In this document: positions 22,690 through 34,420 of the stretch, piece by piece | How positions within the stretch are numbered: the first letter of the stretch is position 1 | Layout of the letters: each line of letters begins with the position of its first letter | Source: Catonia carolina | Taxonomy: Eukaryota > Arthropoda > Insecta > Hemiptera > Achilidae | Direction: 5' to 3' | Length of the DNA: 64,000 nt | Assembly: GCA_035578175.1 (NCBI GenBank) | Contig: JAQMRL010000002.1 | Span: 93,040,748-93,104,747, forward strand | Translations under genes and position numbers: made by a program | The notes under the pieces: model-generated | Database searches by the model: none | What the model saw: only the letters and a program-made list of their open reading frames with translations | Told to the model about the DNA's origin: nothing

Positions 22690-22830
22690 GGTGCTATATC
22701 CTTCCCACAGTCCAGACTTTGCCCCGTTAAATTTTCATTTCTTCGGCCCTCTGAAAGACTTTTCGTGATGGGAAATTCGATGACAACGAACCGGTCAAAA
22801 GCTTTGATTATCTCAAATATTTTTTAACAT
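22690..22830 (+). pseudogene. mariner transposase relic
   Basis: Plus-strand translation gives LPHSPDFAPLNFHFFGPLKD followed by a frame break. This is the mariner signature HPPYSPDLAPSDYHLFGPLK around the third catalytic aspartate, here mutated to Asn (APLN). Nothing else of the element is recognisable. It differs from the mariner at 40552-51183, which reads FYLFP at the same place. Confidence 0.7.
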
Positions 22831-24980
22831 CAACGTAAAAATTATGTTAAAACTTTTAATTGACAAATATCTATTTCGAACATGATAGATATATAATAGT
22901 TTTGCAGTTTAGTTACTAAGTATAACTTAACAGTTAATCCAATAAGTTTAGCTCTTATATTTCTACTGAAATTATTTTCATGTGTATGCAACCATTAAAT
23001 TTTTACTCAAAATTGTACTGGATATTTGGCTTTAATAGGCTTTTTGAAAAATACACCCGCTGTTGATTTTCATACTTTACTGTTAACTGGTTAAACTATA
23101 TAAAATTTCTAGCTCAATCGAGTTTACGTAAAATTTTGTTATATTTTACCAATTACTGGACTAAATTGCCGGTCTATGAAACATATTAAAACATTAAAAA
23201 CAATACAACTTTACATTAATAAATTAATAATTAAACTACCATGCAAAAACATAATATCACAGAAAAGGAAAATTAAAGAGAAGTAATGACAAATTTTTTT
23301 ACAAAAATAGTAATGAGATTTTTTTATTACAATCATAAAACTAATTTATTGAGGCTTTATTGTCTCTACTGTACTCAGACTTATTAAGTCCGGATCTTCG
23401 TTGAGATTACAATTTAGTTACACCACAATATAGTGTAATCGATATTGGTATAGTTTAATACTATTAAACTGTAATTAATTACAACAACAATAAGTAATTA
23501 AGTACTAATCCAGTATTGACAGTTAATTAAATGATATACAAAATATAATTGACATATATTACACAATTTGTAAGCAAGTAAATTACTGACGGGTTAATGA
23601 ATTAATACTTCGAACGTCATAAATGCTGAAGGTGCTGACATCTTGACAGCCTACTCAAGTTGAATGAAGCCCCATCAATCAAGCTTTAACTGACTAACAT
23701 AAATACAGTAACAGTGATATGTGTACATTCGCTTAATTTTGTACTCGAAGTATTGCAATAACTAGCTGTACACTCAATTATGTTAGATTAATCAATAAAG
23801 TTGAATATCACATTTGATAACGAAGTAACTTAGATGTAGCCTATAGTTGGACCCCATGTCCGCTGTTTTAGTATCTGCGGTTTCATTAATCTGCAATTTA
23901 CAATTATGTACTACTTACCGGAAGTCTTTGGAAAAAAAAATTGTTAGTGATATTCTAGCTACAGCTTTATGGATGGTTTTTCTTCAGTTTATTTATTTTT
24001 ATTTACAACTGTGCGATTTTGCACAACCAGCAAATATGCATAGAGTATAAATATAATATATATATTTAAAAATGACGTTACATGTTAAAGGAGGACGCCA
24101 TTCATTAGTAGGACTCCTGCAGTTAATTGCTACAGTTAGTCTATTCACAATTTAATCATTAATATTATTTAATTTATAATAGTAAGATTAATTATTGTGT
24201 TGTGGTTATTAAGCGATATTAAATTTGAACTGTATTGAATGAAGTTAACCCAAATCTCAGCTCCACTACCTGCTGAGGCGACGATATTGATTGCCTGGTT
24301 AATGTGGAGAACTTAGTTCACCAATCAATGGGTTGGAGTTTTTAAGTAATTTTAATCTAAAGCGTTGATACATTTCGTTTATGGTGTCATTAATAAATGG
24401 GGTTTTTAGGTCCGAGTAAAGTGTGTGATTTGACACAAAAAATGGAGCGTTAACTTGCGTACGAAGCAGTTTTGATTGAAACCGTTAAAGTTTACTCGTA
24501 GTTAAGACTGATGGTTTTGATAAACCATAGATGTTTTATTAAAAACAAAAACATAGTACCGTTTCAATCATTCGGACAGAGGGAAACATTCTGCTGTACG
24601 TCCCCTGTCTCCTTAATTCTAAAGAAAAGTTTCACGGTTCATCAGAACGTAAATATCCTAGGATTCTCTCACAGGCATTATCATCATCGTAATTATCGTC
24701 ATTGAATAAGAGCGACGACAAGAAACACAAAATGTTGGTGGGTTCTTGCACACAATAAACTACAGTGCAGAAAAATAAATTTTAACAAATAATATTTTGG
24801 GTGTCCATGATTTGGAAATATTTTCAATCTAACATAAATTTATATCATGAACTTTTTACTTTCTTGCCCACGATTAACAATATACAGAACTTGTACAGAA
24901 CAATGTACTGTACTGATGTTCTTTTAGCAGAATTTCATAATAAATAGGCTAATACATTTGTTCAATAGTACATGTACACT
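22831..24980. other. AT-rich DNA, no gene recognised
   Basis: No gene or repeat boundary recognised. The stretches at about 23600-23800 and 24230-24330 are slightly less AT-rich; no function can be assigned. Confidence 0.45.
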
Positions 24981-25078
24981 GTAATTCGTTCTCGTTTTAA
25001 CGAATAAAATGGTAAACATACGGCGTTCGGTAGTAACCGAAGTTTTACGTATCAGCCGTATGTCTCGGAACGAATTAC
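24981..25078. repeat. branched self-complementary sequence
   Basis: GTAATTCGTTC (24981-24991) pairs with GAACGAATTAC (25068-25078). Inside, ACATACGGC (25016-25024) pairs with GCCGTATGT (25055-25063), and within that TTCGG pairs with CCGAA (25026-25041). All three stems are perfect, and a small hairpin, TCGTTTTAACGA, lies beside them. It could be a MITE tip, a structured RNA or a cruciform-forming element. Confidence 0.6.
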
Positions 25079-25089
25079 CCTCAACTGTA

Positions 25090-25255
25090 ATTACAAAATT
25101 GCAAACTCATAGATATTAATTCGTACCTATGTTTCAGTATTACTTTAAATGGAAATGTAGGTTCCATAAAACCTATTATTTTTATCGAACGTTATGTATA
25201 TCGTCATATTTCAAACATAGGTAAGAATTAATATCTATGAGTCTGTAATTTTAGA
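25090..25255. repeat. inverted repeat of ~45-bp arms
   Basis: ACTCATAGATATTAATTC and ACCTATGTTT at 25107-25136 recur inverted at about 25213-25243 (AAACATAGGT, GAATTAATATCTATGAGT), giving a hairpin with a ~75-bp loop. It adjoins the branched structure at 24981-25078 and may be part of the same element. Confidence 0.65.
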
Positions 25256-25493
25256 ATTACTCGTACATCTAAATTACTTCGCTCTCAAATGTGATATTAA
25301 TTATATATTATTATATTCAATACACTTTAAAAATAGAGTTAATTTATATTTCTCATAATTTAAATCAATAATTTCTTTCAATTCATATAATTATGGGAAA
25401 ACTCTTAATTTGATCGAATAACTCAAAAGTTTAATCTCGATTTATGAGAAAACATCTAAGGTTTTCAAGTAATCTACCCGTCATAATGTCACT

Positions 25494-26143
25494 ATATATC
25501 GAGGGGTTAATGTCAAACAACACTATCTACAAAAACCTAATTTTTCAGGAGAGCCATCACCATTTATTTACCATTTACCATTGTTGTTGTTGTTTAGGTC
25601 AACAGCCGGAAGGCTGGTTTGAACCTCTAGAGGTTATACTAAGTAAAACCGAGGAGTGAGGTTGTTTACCATGCCTTCCTCACCAAGTTTAAAGAGTATG
25701 CTTATCAGCATACCAGGCCCTCCGAAAAGTACCCACTTTCTACCCTGCAAATGACACCTTCTTCACTTCATTCATCACAGGGTCTTGCTGTATAGTGAAA
25801 TTCATTACTGTTAGGTCAGATAACTCTGAGTAGTGTGTTTTACACCTATACCTCTTTTGTTCTTAAATAGTTCTGTCATAATTGGCGAAACAGATCTATT
25901 TTTTGTAGCACCGGAACCAACAGATCGATTGCAATTAATTTAACACTCCATCTGCCCGTTATGGGCACATTTACCATTAAGAAATAAATTAAATTACATT
26001 AAATTTATAGTTGACTACATGTACAAATAACTGAGATAATAGGAAGACAATCAGATTAGAAGTAGTTTTTTCGCTTTCCTGAAAAATATTTAAAAAATAG
26101 GTTTTTGTAGATAGTGTTGTTTGACATTAACCCCTCGATATAT
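25494..26143. mobile_element. 650-bp element with perfect 46-bp terminal inverted repeats
   Basis: The left TIR at 25494-25539 (ATATATCGAGGGGTTAATG and onward) is exactly inverted at 26098-26143. After a short gap the similarity continues with TTTTTCAGGA. Between the TIRs lies almost only a copy of the dispersed ~390-bp repeat (25581-25985). No transposase. The simplest reading is a small MITE into which that repeat inserted. The superfamily is unknown. Confidence 0.75.
25581..25985 (+). repeat. dispersed ~390-bp repeat, copy B
   Basis: Same family as copies A, C and D. It starts with TTGTTGTTGTTTAGGTC and CAGCCGGAAGGCTGG, continues through CCTTCCTCACC and CTACCCTGCAAATGACACC and CACAGGGTC, and ends near CTGCCCGTTATGGGC. 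It lies wholly inside the 46-bp-TIR element. Confidence 0.75.
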
Positions 26144-26519
26144 TATTAGTATTTTCAAAAATGCCGATGAAAATAGCATAATGAATCCATGTTGTCTGAA
26201 ACACAAATACTAATTTTAATGATATAATAGGCCTAATAATAATGTAATTTATTTGGTTGAGGATATTTTGTACAAGAACGTTACTTTTAGTATTTTTAAC
26301 ATTATTTATCGTTCAGAAATTATTAATAGTTGACAACATACTAAGTCTGTTATATTTTTAATATTGCATTCTTTAAAGAATAAACAAAGAAATTGATAAT
26401 AGAATTTCTTAAGTTACAGGGCTAGTTAGAAAATCTTACTAGCAAAGAAGCAGTTTGGTGAAACGTTCAAACTCATTGAAAAACATCTCCCGTGTTAAAT
26501 TTTTAATCAAGTTCATCTT
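26144..26519. other. AT-rich DNA, nothing recognised
   Basis: Spacer between the TIR element and the SINE. Confidence 0.5.
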
Positions 26520-26520
26520 T

Positions 26521-26750
26521 GATCACCTCCGTGGCGTAGTGACTAGCACGCTAGCCTGCAAATCCGAAGATCCCGGGTTCAATTTCCGGCTAGCGTCTGG
26601 AAATTTTAACACGTTAAAACCCACCGTTATAGTATCGAAACCCACAGTAGTCGCTAATGACCAAGCTGTTGATGCGATTTTAAATAGACTAAACAAACGT
26701 TTATCACTGCAAGCTAAGACCAACACACAAGTAAAGAGGATTACTTTTTG
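26521..26750 (+). repeat. tRNA-derived SINE, family 1
   Basis: The head TCCGTGGCGTAGTGACTAGC holds an A-box-like block and CCCGGGTTCAATTTCCGG the B box (GGTTCAATTTC). The body AAATTTTAACACGTTAAAAC, ACCCACAGTAGTCGC and GCTGTTGATGCGA matches the minus-strand copy at 3777-3985. Pol III boxes about 35-40 bp apart and a conserved non-tRNA body are the SINE hallmarks. The overlapping open frames are incidental. Confidence 0.8.
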
Positions 26751-28959
26751 CAATTATGGGTGAAAATATGAGGCTAATAACTTAAAGGATTTTGGTACTC
26801 ATATTAACACTCCCATGGATAATTTTTTACTATTTTACAAGATGTTTTTGCTTCATCTTTTACAAAGCCTATGTGGGGGATTACCGAGTAAATGTGGCTT
26901 GTAGAGGTTTCGTATGAGTTAGTTTTTGTTTTCAGGAATTCCTTTTAAAAATCTATCAGATTGATAAATGATTGTAATGTATGTGCGAATCGTTATAAAA
27001 CGTTTCATTAGTTACCTACCAAGGTGAGTCTGCAGTAATGTGTTATGCACTTGGATTGAAAGCTCTCTAAAATCTAACCGGAACCAAATACCTGATATTC
27101 ATTTAAAATTTCTGCATTGAAATTTTACAGAATTTTTCGAAGCAGCACTTTTCATATTATTAGTTAAGTAATGTTGACTATGTGATTATTAGTAAACAAA
27201 TTACTATAAACAGTATGTGTAGTATATTTGAGACCTCAGTTGGAAATGGAAACCAGACTTTTGTTCAGTATTCTTTTAATATTATTCAGTACAGCACCTA
27301 GGTGTAACAAACTGAGGTTATCAAGAGATATTAAGGAATTCGTAATATAGTATTTATTGTAGTAAAGTAATTAAATGCATTGAATAATTTTTATCCGTAG
27401 AATAACGTTATCAAATTATTCACGTTGGAAATAAATTGTGTTTAAAAGATTTTTATACTTAACTTACATTTATTTTTCAATTTTTTTCAGGTAGCTCCTA
27501 AAAAATATGAATAAAATACATTTAATTATCACTATAAATAATGCACATTTTATAACACATGTAAATTGGGATAGGTTTTAAAAGTTTTTCTTCTATACAT
27601 AATGAATAATCCATATATTTGTCTGGAGTGGTCAAGAAAAACTGTGGAAAAGGTTTAAACAAGAGACATTTTATAACTTGAATAAATGAAAATAAAATTA
27701 AAATATATCAGACTCAATTTTTTCACTGGTTTTCTTCATGAAACAAATACTTTAGAAGTTACCTTGACTATTTCTTATAAACTAACAAAATAACGACAAA
27801 AAATTTAATTATTACTAGTATAAGCAAAACTCCTTATAAACAGAACTGAATACATTAACCGATAATTATAAAATAAGAAGTAGCAACAAAACTTTAAAAA
27901 AATACCGTTAAAATCTTATATCAGTGATAACTTTTAGAAAACATATGTAAAAAAAGTAGTCGTCAGATGAAAAATTCAGAATAAAAAGAACTCAAATATC
28001 TGAAAAAATTATTATATTCAGTAATTTAACAAAAATTAAACAGCCTTAAGTTAATATTTTATAAATTTAAATACCCTATTTCGGTTTTTTGTAGCATTAA
28101 TTTAAAACATAACAAAGAGCGGTAAATGTAAATTTGTACGTATGTTTATTACATAACACAATAAAGTAACAATGCAATATAATTTTGTAAATCATTATTT
28201 CATTACGGTGATTATGTAATTGCATTATTAGTCCTGTATTAATAATTGGAATTAGGGCAAAATTTCTAATTATTTAATAAAGTAATGTTAGCTTTATTAC
28301 ATGAAATCACGCAGTCAAATTACAATAGTACACAAAATTAGATCTACTGTGTTGTTTTAATTATTTTATTTAATAGTCAACAAACACAGCAGTTGTTTAT
28401 ACGGAAACTCAATTTACGGATACGTTTAAAAGATGGCTTAACTATAAGTTATCAGTAATAAAGACACCGAAGATATTTAGTAAGAGAAAACAACTGGAAC
28501 AGAAAGACTTTCAGAATGGCAATTGCAAGTGAAATGTCACACTTTACGGCTGCGGTGACAATTTTATAGCAGGCAATTTAGAGAAGAGCGAAAAACGAAA
28601 CGAGCATCCATACAGGCTTTAAATGGGTGGTAAATAAAGAAAAATATCAGGAACTGAAATATATTGTTTATAAAAACCTTTACTTGATGGAATCAAAATG
28701 GTATATTAAGAGATAGGTTATAATCGAAGTGACATTTATAATAAAAGGTGAGATGAAACGATATTTACGAGTATAATATTTTTCATAAATTATTTCTTTA
28801 TATTAATTTAACAATTGCTTTGTACAGTAATTTACAACTACAACAATTTTGTCGGGGTTATACAAACCACATTGATTATACAATTGGTTTTATTTTTCGA
28901 TATTCCTTTAATTGTGAAAATTACTAATTTTAGTACCTATCATATAGGTATGGTGTAAA
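26751..28959. other. AT-rich DNA, no gene recognised
   Basis: Nothing identifiable on either strand. Confidence 0.5.
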
Positions 28960-29260
28960 AGTAACTAAAATAATCAGAAATAGAAGATTACAGTTGTACG
29001 GGCATATAATATGCAAGATGGAAAATACCAGACTAACAAAGCAGATTTTCAACTTGCATAACACTCACAAAAACAAGATAACAAGATTTAAAGAAATATA
29101 CAAAGACCTACTAAACAACTCAATAGACTCAGAAAATATTAAAATTAGAGCAACTTTAAAAAAACAATACAGGAATTAAATTTTCAGGAGACGAAAAACC
29201 CTGATTGCAAATGAGAAAGAAAATGGATTCAAGAGGATAAAAAGGACCACTAAAGAAATA
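28960..29260 (+). pseudogene. RTE-like LINE C-terminal relic
   Basis: An open stretch reads RNRRLQLYGHIICKMENTRL then TKQIF, matching KRRLKFFGHLNRLQEDRLTKKII of the RTE-like element at 40606-50284. About 60 codons downstream remain open with no other landmark. It is a fragment of the same LINE family, in the same orientation as the RT relic that follows. Confidence 0.6.
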
Positions 29261-29329
29261 TAAAAGAAGCATAAGCTAAGAAATTTATTAAACGTTCCCT
29301 CTAAGATGGGATATTCGAAAAAATAGGTA

Positions 29330-29995
29330 CGTTATGACCCAAGATGTTTGGAAGGAGGGACCTGCTAATATCATGAATGATTACGATGAGCTTACTATCG
29401 ATGAATTGGAGGAAGTTTTAAAACGCATGCGTAGCAGAACGGCACCGGGATCAGATGATTTAAATATAGAGGTTTGAAGAACAGATGTGTTCTTTTATAA
29501 CACAGATTATTATAACATCTGCTACATAAGTGCTAGAAAGTTGGTAAAATTCCTCACGTTTGAATGTCGGTGAATGTTACATCAAATTTCAAAAGGGTAA
29601 TTGTAATGACCTTGCTAACTGCAAAGGTGGTAGTGTAATAATTTGGGTTTTAAAAACTCAAAGATTCTACTTGACGCCTCAAACCTATTAGTGACCTGTT
29701 GTAAATGAATGAACAAAGTGGGATTTTCCTGGACGGTTCATGCACAGATAATATTTTTATTATGAATCAGATAATAGAGAAAATGAGACAATAAAATTCG
29801 GAGACTCACCTTCTTTTCATTGATAGAGTGAAACCTTTTGATAATGTGATACACAAGAAATTATGGAGGATTACGTACGATCGAAGATACCCACCATATC
29901 TTTTAGAGAGGTTAAAGTTACTTAATAATCAAACGCGTATTGCTTTGAAAACCAGCACTTAAGGAGAGCAGATTTTAATAAATTCAGGTGTAAGG
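29330..29995 (+). pseudogene. RTE-like reverse transcriptase relic (fingers/palm)
   Basis: Broken frames read LTIDELEEVLKRMRSRTAPG then SDD near 29390-29460, SCTDNIFIMNQIIEKMR near 29735-29790, FDNVIHKKLWR near 29840-29870, and SGVR-stop-GYNLS near 29985. These correspond in order to KMKNNKAPGxDxI, SCTDxIFxLxQIIEK, FDxVxxxxLW and GVRQGxxLSP of LINE reverse transcriptases. It stops abruptly just before the catalytic YADD. There are several stops and shifts. Confidence 0.7.
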
Positions 29996-30187
29996 TAAGG
30001 GTACAATTTATCAATATGTGCTAGTAAAATATAACCTACGCGTAACCGTGTAAGAAAAACCTGCTGTCGGAGTTTTGTATAGGTTGCGGATATTCTCGCA
30101 TGTTTCTTAACGTGTTGTAAGGTTGTGATAGAGTGTGCTGTGACCAGGTTTTGTTGCCGTGCTTTTTGTTTTGGTGTTGTAGGTTTT
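29996..30187 (-). pseudogene. possible Jockey-type RNase H C-terminal scrap
   Basis: A 79-codon minus-strand frame contains QVFLTRLRVGYILLAHIDKL, which resembles the VxLTRLRIGHTxLTHxYLL motif near the end of Jockey-type LINE proteins. The match is short and the rest does not help. The dispersed repeat copy C directly abuts it. Confidence 0.3.
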
Positions 30188-30581
30188 TCATTGTCCATAA
30201 CAAGCAGCTGAAGTGTTAAATTATTTGCACTCGATCTGATAGTTCAAAGGCTATAAAAACTAGTTCTGTTTCTTGTCACATGGTCAGGTAATTAAATGAT
30301 TGAAGCATTTAAGTACCGGAGAAGTAGATATGTAAAATACACTAGTCGGATTTATCTCATCTGAGAGTAATGAATTTCATTACATAGCGAGAACCTGTGG
30401 AGAATGAAGTAAAGCCGTCATTTATAGACTGGAAAGTAGATGTTTTGAGGGTCAGGCCTGCTGATGACCATACTTTTCTATTCAGTGAGGAGGCAATATT
30501 AAACCACCTTACTACTCGTTTTACTAAGTAACCTCTGAAGATTCAAACCAGCCTTTCGGCTAATGACCTAAACAACAACAG
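30188..30581 (-). repeat. dispersed ~390-bp repeat, copy C
   Basis: The minus-strand copy of the family starts TGTTGTTGTTTAGGTCATTA and AGCCGAAAGGCTGG, and ends at about TGCTTGTTATGGA. It aligns end to end with copies A and B. Confidence 0.75.
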
Positions 30582-32925
30582 GTTTCTCTTAATAATTTCT
30601 TAAATTTGTGTGTGATTTTAGGATTTTGCCTTTGCGAGATGTTTAATGCTGTTTTGCGGTGAAGTCTGGTTCCTCATTACTGTGTATGCGTCGGTATCCA
30701 CTCTTCTATGTGTTATTCATTTTTTTGTTGAGTTTTCTTATTAGGTTGAATATAATTGTGCTTTATAATTGGCTCTTTAATCGCTTCACTTTGTGAGCTA
30801 TTGACAATACTCCTTTAGTCGGTGAGTATAGAAAATTTTTATCTCTGCTCCTGGCTAACATTTACCAACTGCGATGAATAGCATACGAGCAAAATTCTTT
30901 AATGAACTTCCATGAAATAGCATCACTTCACAAAAGAAGAACGAGGAAATATTACTTAAAAAAAATTTAAATTTGTTTTTAAATTACATTTTTTAAAATT
31001 TTAATTCAATTTATTTTTAAACAGTTTTTAAAAAGATATCTTCGTTGGAAGTTACAGAATGTTGCCGTTTAAACAGATATATTTATTATTTCATAAAGAC
31101 CACACTGTATATGGTTTACGTTAATTGTACTAAAAATGGAAAGATAAATCAGTAATTTATCGTTATTTAGACTACTTTATTAGGTACTTGTTAAAAATTC
31201 ATAATTTTTCAAATTAACTTTATAAATTATATACGTATATCGTAAAATTAAAAAACCGTATGTCAGTATCTGCACTCTGAATAGTGATTTTTGAATATAA
31301 GTACTCACAACTAGGTATGTCATATCATGTAATTGCCTGTCAGTACAGCCATTAAGTAAATGAGACTACTATGTTACGTTCTATAATATTTTACAAATCC
31401 TGATTTATAACACTGTCATTTTACTACATTGTAATAACTAAAATAAGAGAGGTACAATGCTTTAGAATTATTGTGTTGTTTATAAAATAGCAGAACCAAT
31501 TTTTCGATAAATAGGAAAATGATAGGTCAATTTGTATTAAAATTTTCACAACTCATCTGTAAAATGTACGAGTATATTTACTGTTACCGATTTTTACCAA
31601 TTTTAATACTGGTTTTACTGGACAATCCCCACAATCTAGAAGGGGAATTACTTTTTTTTAATCCCTTGTTATTTCAAGGTACAACTGTTGTTCATTTCAT
31701 ATGTCAGTTAATTGGATTTTAATTTGTCTGAAGAGAATACCAATTTTTTAACATCTGAGTTTAATTAAAATTAGTTTAAAAATAACCACAAGTAAAATAT
31801 AAAGATATTATTTACATGATGTAGAAAACACCGTTTTGTATTACTACTTACAAAAGAAAGAAAACATTATTTACAATTCTTGAAAACTTTATAACTCTAG
31901 ATAAAAGAAAAATGACAATTAAAAACAAATTTTGAAATTTAATAAAGATGAGCATACAAGTCGACGAAAACGAAAATATTGATACTAAATAATTTGAAAT
32001 AAACGATAAAAATATAGTTTATTTGGTAATTCTGGAGAAACGGTAAATTAATTTTTTTGGCGTTTAGTTTTTTTAAAAATAGCAAAGCTTAACAAGGTTA
32101 AACAGAATCTATTTCATTAATTTTTTAAATCTTGAATTACCATAAAATACATTGAGTTCGGCTAGATATTTTTTAAATACGTACTTTTGATGCAAACCCA
32201 AAATGAATATTTTTTATAAACGAAAGCTTAAAAATTGTTAAAGTTAGATTTGACAATATCAAAAATTTATTTCTTTTCTCTTAATTAGGCTACCATAAAT
32301 TTTGGGTCAGTATATAGCAACTTAAAAACCTAAAAATAATTTCGTAAAGCGAGAATAGATTATAGAATATAAAATCTATTAAAATTATTTCATTAGTTTA
32401 AGTAGTTAGTTTGTTTGGATCACGCAAAACATTTTATGTACTATTTCCGACTATCTATTAGTGTTGGAAAGAACAAAAGATTTTTGAAAATCAAGTTCCA
32501 ATATTAGATATAAGGAATACAACATTATTTACCTCAGTGAAAAGCAAAAAAGTCACTTCATTTTAATGTTTATATTATTAATGATAACTATTATTATTAT
32601 AATGTTTAGTATTAGATACGTTGAATGTTTTTTTATAAACACTGTGCGTGTGTTTCGCAACCATCGTTACTGCCTAAACAGAAGTTTAAATGAAAGTGCC
32701 ACTCAATGTATTAAACGTCTGTTTGCAATAAAGGACAAATTGTGAGTACTGAATCATGTTATTGTTTTACATAGTGTTATTCTAGAACTGAACTATTCCT
32801 TTTATTTGAAACCACTGTTTACCATTGTATTGTACCTTTTAATCTTACCTCATTATCTTATTTCATTTCAACGTTTTAGTCTTATCTACGGACTTAAGTA
32901 ACAAAAACCGTATTAATGGTTTAGA
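30582..32925. other. AT-rich DNA, no gene recognised
   Basis: No gene or element recognised; open frames (for example 31519-31722) lack motifs. Confidence 0.5.
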
Positions 32926-32929
32926 TCAC

Positions 32930-33215
32930 CGGGTTATTCTAGAGGTAAAGAAGTCACCGCGAGTGAGCTGTTTAACGGCTGATTTTCGGAGACTAAGTTT
33001 CCTGATTCAAATTCTAGTAAAGGTAGTTACTTTTATACAGATTTCAACACTAGACAGTAATTACCGGTGTACCTTGATGGTTTGGGTTCAATTAACCATA
33101 CTCTCTCAGAAATGGTTGGCCTGGGTCTGTACAAGACTACAAATCATCCTCATCTCATTGGGTCATGGGGTGGCTTATTGCTATGAATTGAATAGATTGC
33201 AACGTACACACATTA
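32930..33215 (+). repeat. tRNA-derived SINE, family 2
   Basis: A degenerate tRNA-like head (GAGTGAGCTGTTTAACGG, CTGATTCAAATTC) is followed by a body with TTACCGGTGTACCTTGATGG, TTCAATTAACC, CTGTACAAGACTAC and CATCCTCATCTCATTGGG. From memory this order matches a SINE common in hemipteran insects; that was not checked. The 86-codon open frame across it is incidental. Confidence 0.65.
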
Positions 33216-33889
33216 GGGATTAAAAATAATTTAAAACAAAATTGTTTAGAGGAAGACACCATCCAGCAATTAATAGTACTCCAGATAATTATTATTTATA
33301 ATATAATTATAATTATTAATTAAAGATAATTCTAATTATTATATTTGTATTCAATTAAAGTTTTAAGAAAATTTTTAGATACTACAAGTCATGTCTTGTT
33401 TTTCATCGGCGTTTCAGTCATCGTTGTGCGATTCCTAGTGGATCGAAAGAATTAAAGTTGCGTATTAAGGGATAATTTCGATTTTGATTTCTGTTTCTGA
33501 ATCGTTTGTACAGCTTTTTTAGAAATGTATCATTGATGTAAGGGCCGCGTAAGTTATCGTGTAGTATTTTATTGAATACTTAACTCGGAGAATTAGTAAT
33601 AAGTTGCAACAATTTACTTTGGAAACTCTGTATTTGCGAAATAACTAACGGCTTTGCTACACCATAAATTGAACTAATATTCGTCCAGACCATATTTATA
33701 TATTAAAAGGTTAAACAAATGTTTTTCTACAAAACATGCACCTTGTTATGGTAAATTACAACTTTTTTACGATGGATTTTATATTTTACCTTTTGTTACA
33801 TCATTAGTTACTTTGATATATATCAGAATATTGTAAATTTTGTGTTTATATCGAATCACTGACTAATGATATTAGAATTTATAAAGGTA
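33216..33889. other. AT-rich DNA, nothing recognised
   Basis: No feature seen. Confidence 0.5.
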
Positions 33890-34420
33890 GATTTATTTTT
33901 TCCTTTCTGTCTACCCGATCCAACTTCTTTACCAACCTTTCTCGCGGCCTACACTCACATCTCTTTATCCACAAGGAATGTAGTTCAATGCTTGTTTCGC
34001 TTATCAAACATACCAATGATCCGTCCATTTCATTCTGTATTTACTAACTTTTCCATGAGAGGAGATACATTTAAATGTGTACGGATTTTATCATTCTAGA
34101 TTTAATACAAAACTACACCCCGTACGTAACTCGTCTTAAGAACCGCATATCTGCCAACTGAATCTGGTTTTCATTGTTTGTTCCATATACCTAGGATTCA
34201 CTATCGTAAGCAATTTTATCTTGAAAAATTTACTGGCTTTCTTTCCAAACTCTTTTATCCAGTGATCTTGTCTCACAGATATATATTTGAAAACGATTCT
34301 TCTTATTCTTCATGCAATCATTTATGTCATAGGTTAACAAACATCTAAGATAATTATTTAAAATTCTGTACCTGCTCTATCAGGAAACCTTGAAAAATGT
34401 TTTTGGTCGTATGAGATGTT
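33890..34420 (-). pseudogene. RTE-like reverse transcriptase C-terminal relic
   Basis: Minus-strand pieces include a segment like LADMRFLRRVTYGV near 34130, matching the xxEMKFLRRVxGxTRxDRIRN landmark also seen intact in the LINE at 13231-14089. Frame breaks are frequent and no catalytic motif survives. Confidence 0.5.

Noticed and set aside
23847..24050. Hydrophobic 67-codon frame resembling a signal or membrane peptide
   Set aside because: AT-rich sequence readily yields such frames; no conserved motif, no neighbours to support it.
24981..25255. CRISPR array or prokaryotic contamination
   Set aside because: Inverted rather than regularly spaced direct repeats. No operons, ribosome-binding sites or bacterial genes are visible anywhere in the window.
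26521..26600. Possible tRNA gene (A and B boxes at normal spacing)
   Set aside because: No 7-bp acceptor stem or proper anticodon stem-loop can be drawn, and the same body follows the head in a second copy at 3777-3985, so it is a SINE.
29959..30198. A small host gene on the minus strand
   Set aside because: It has a short LINE-like RLRxG segment and its apparent start lies inside repeat copy C, so it is more likely a scrap of a retroelement.
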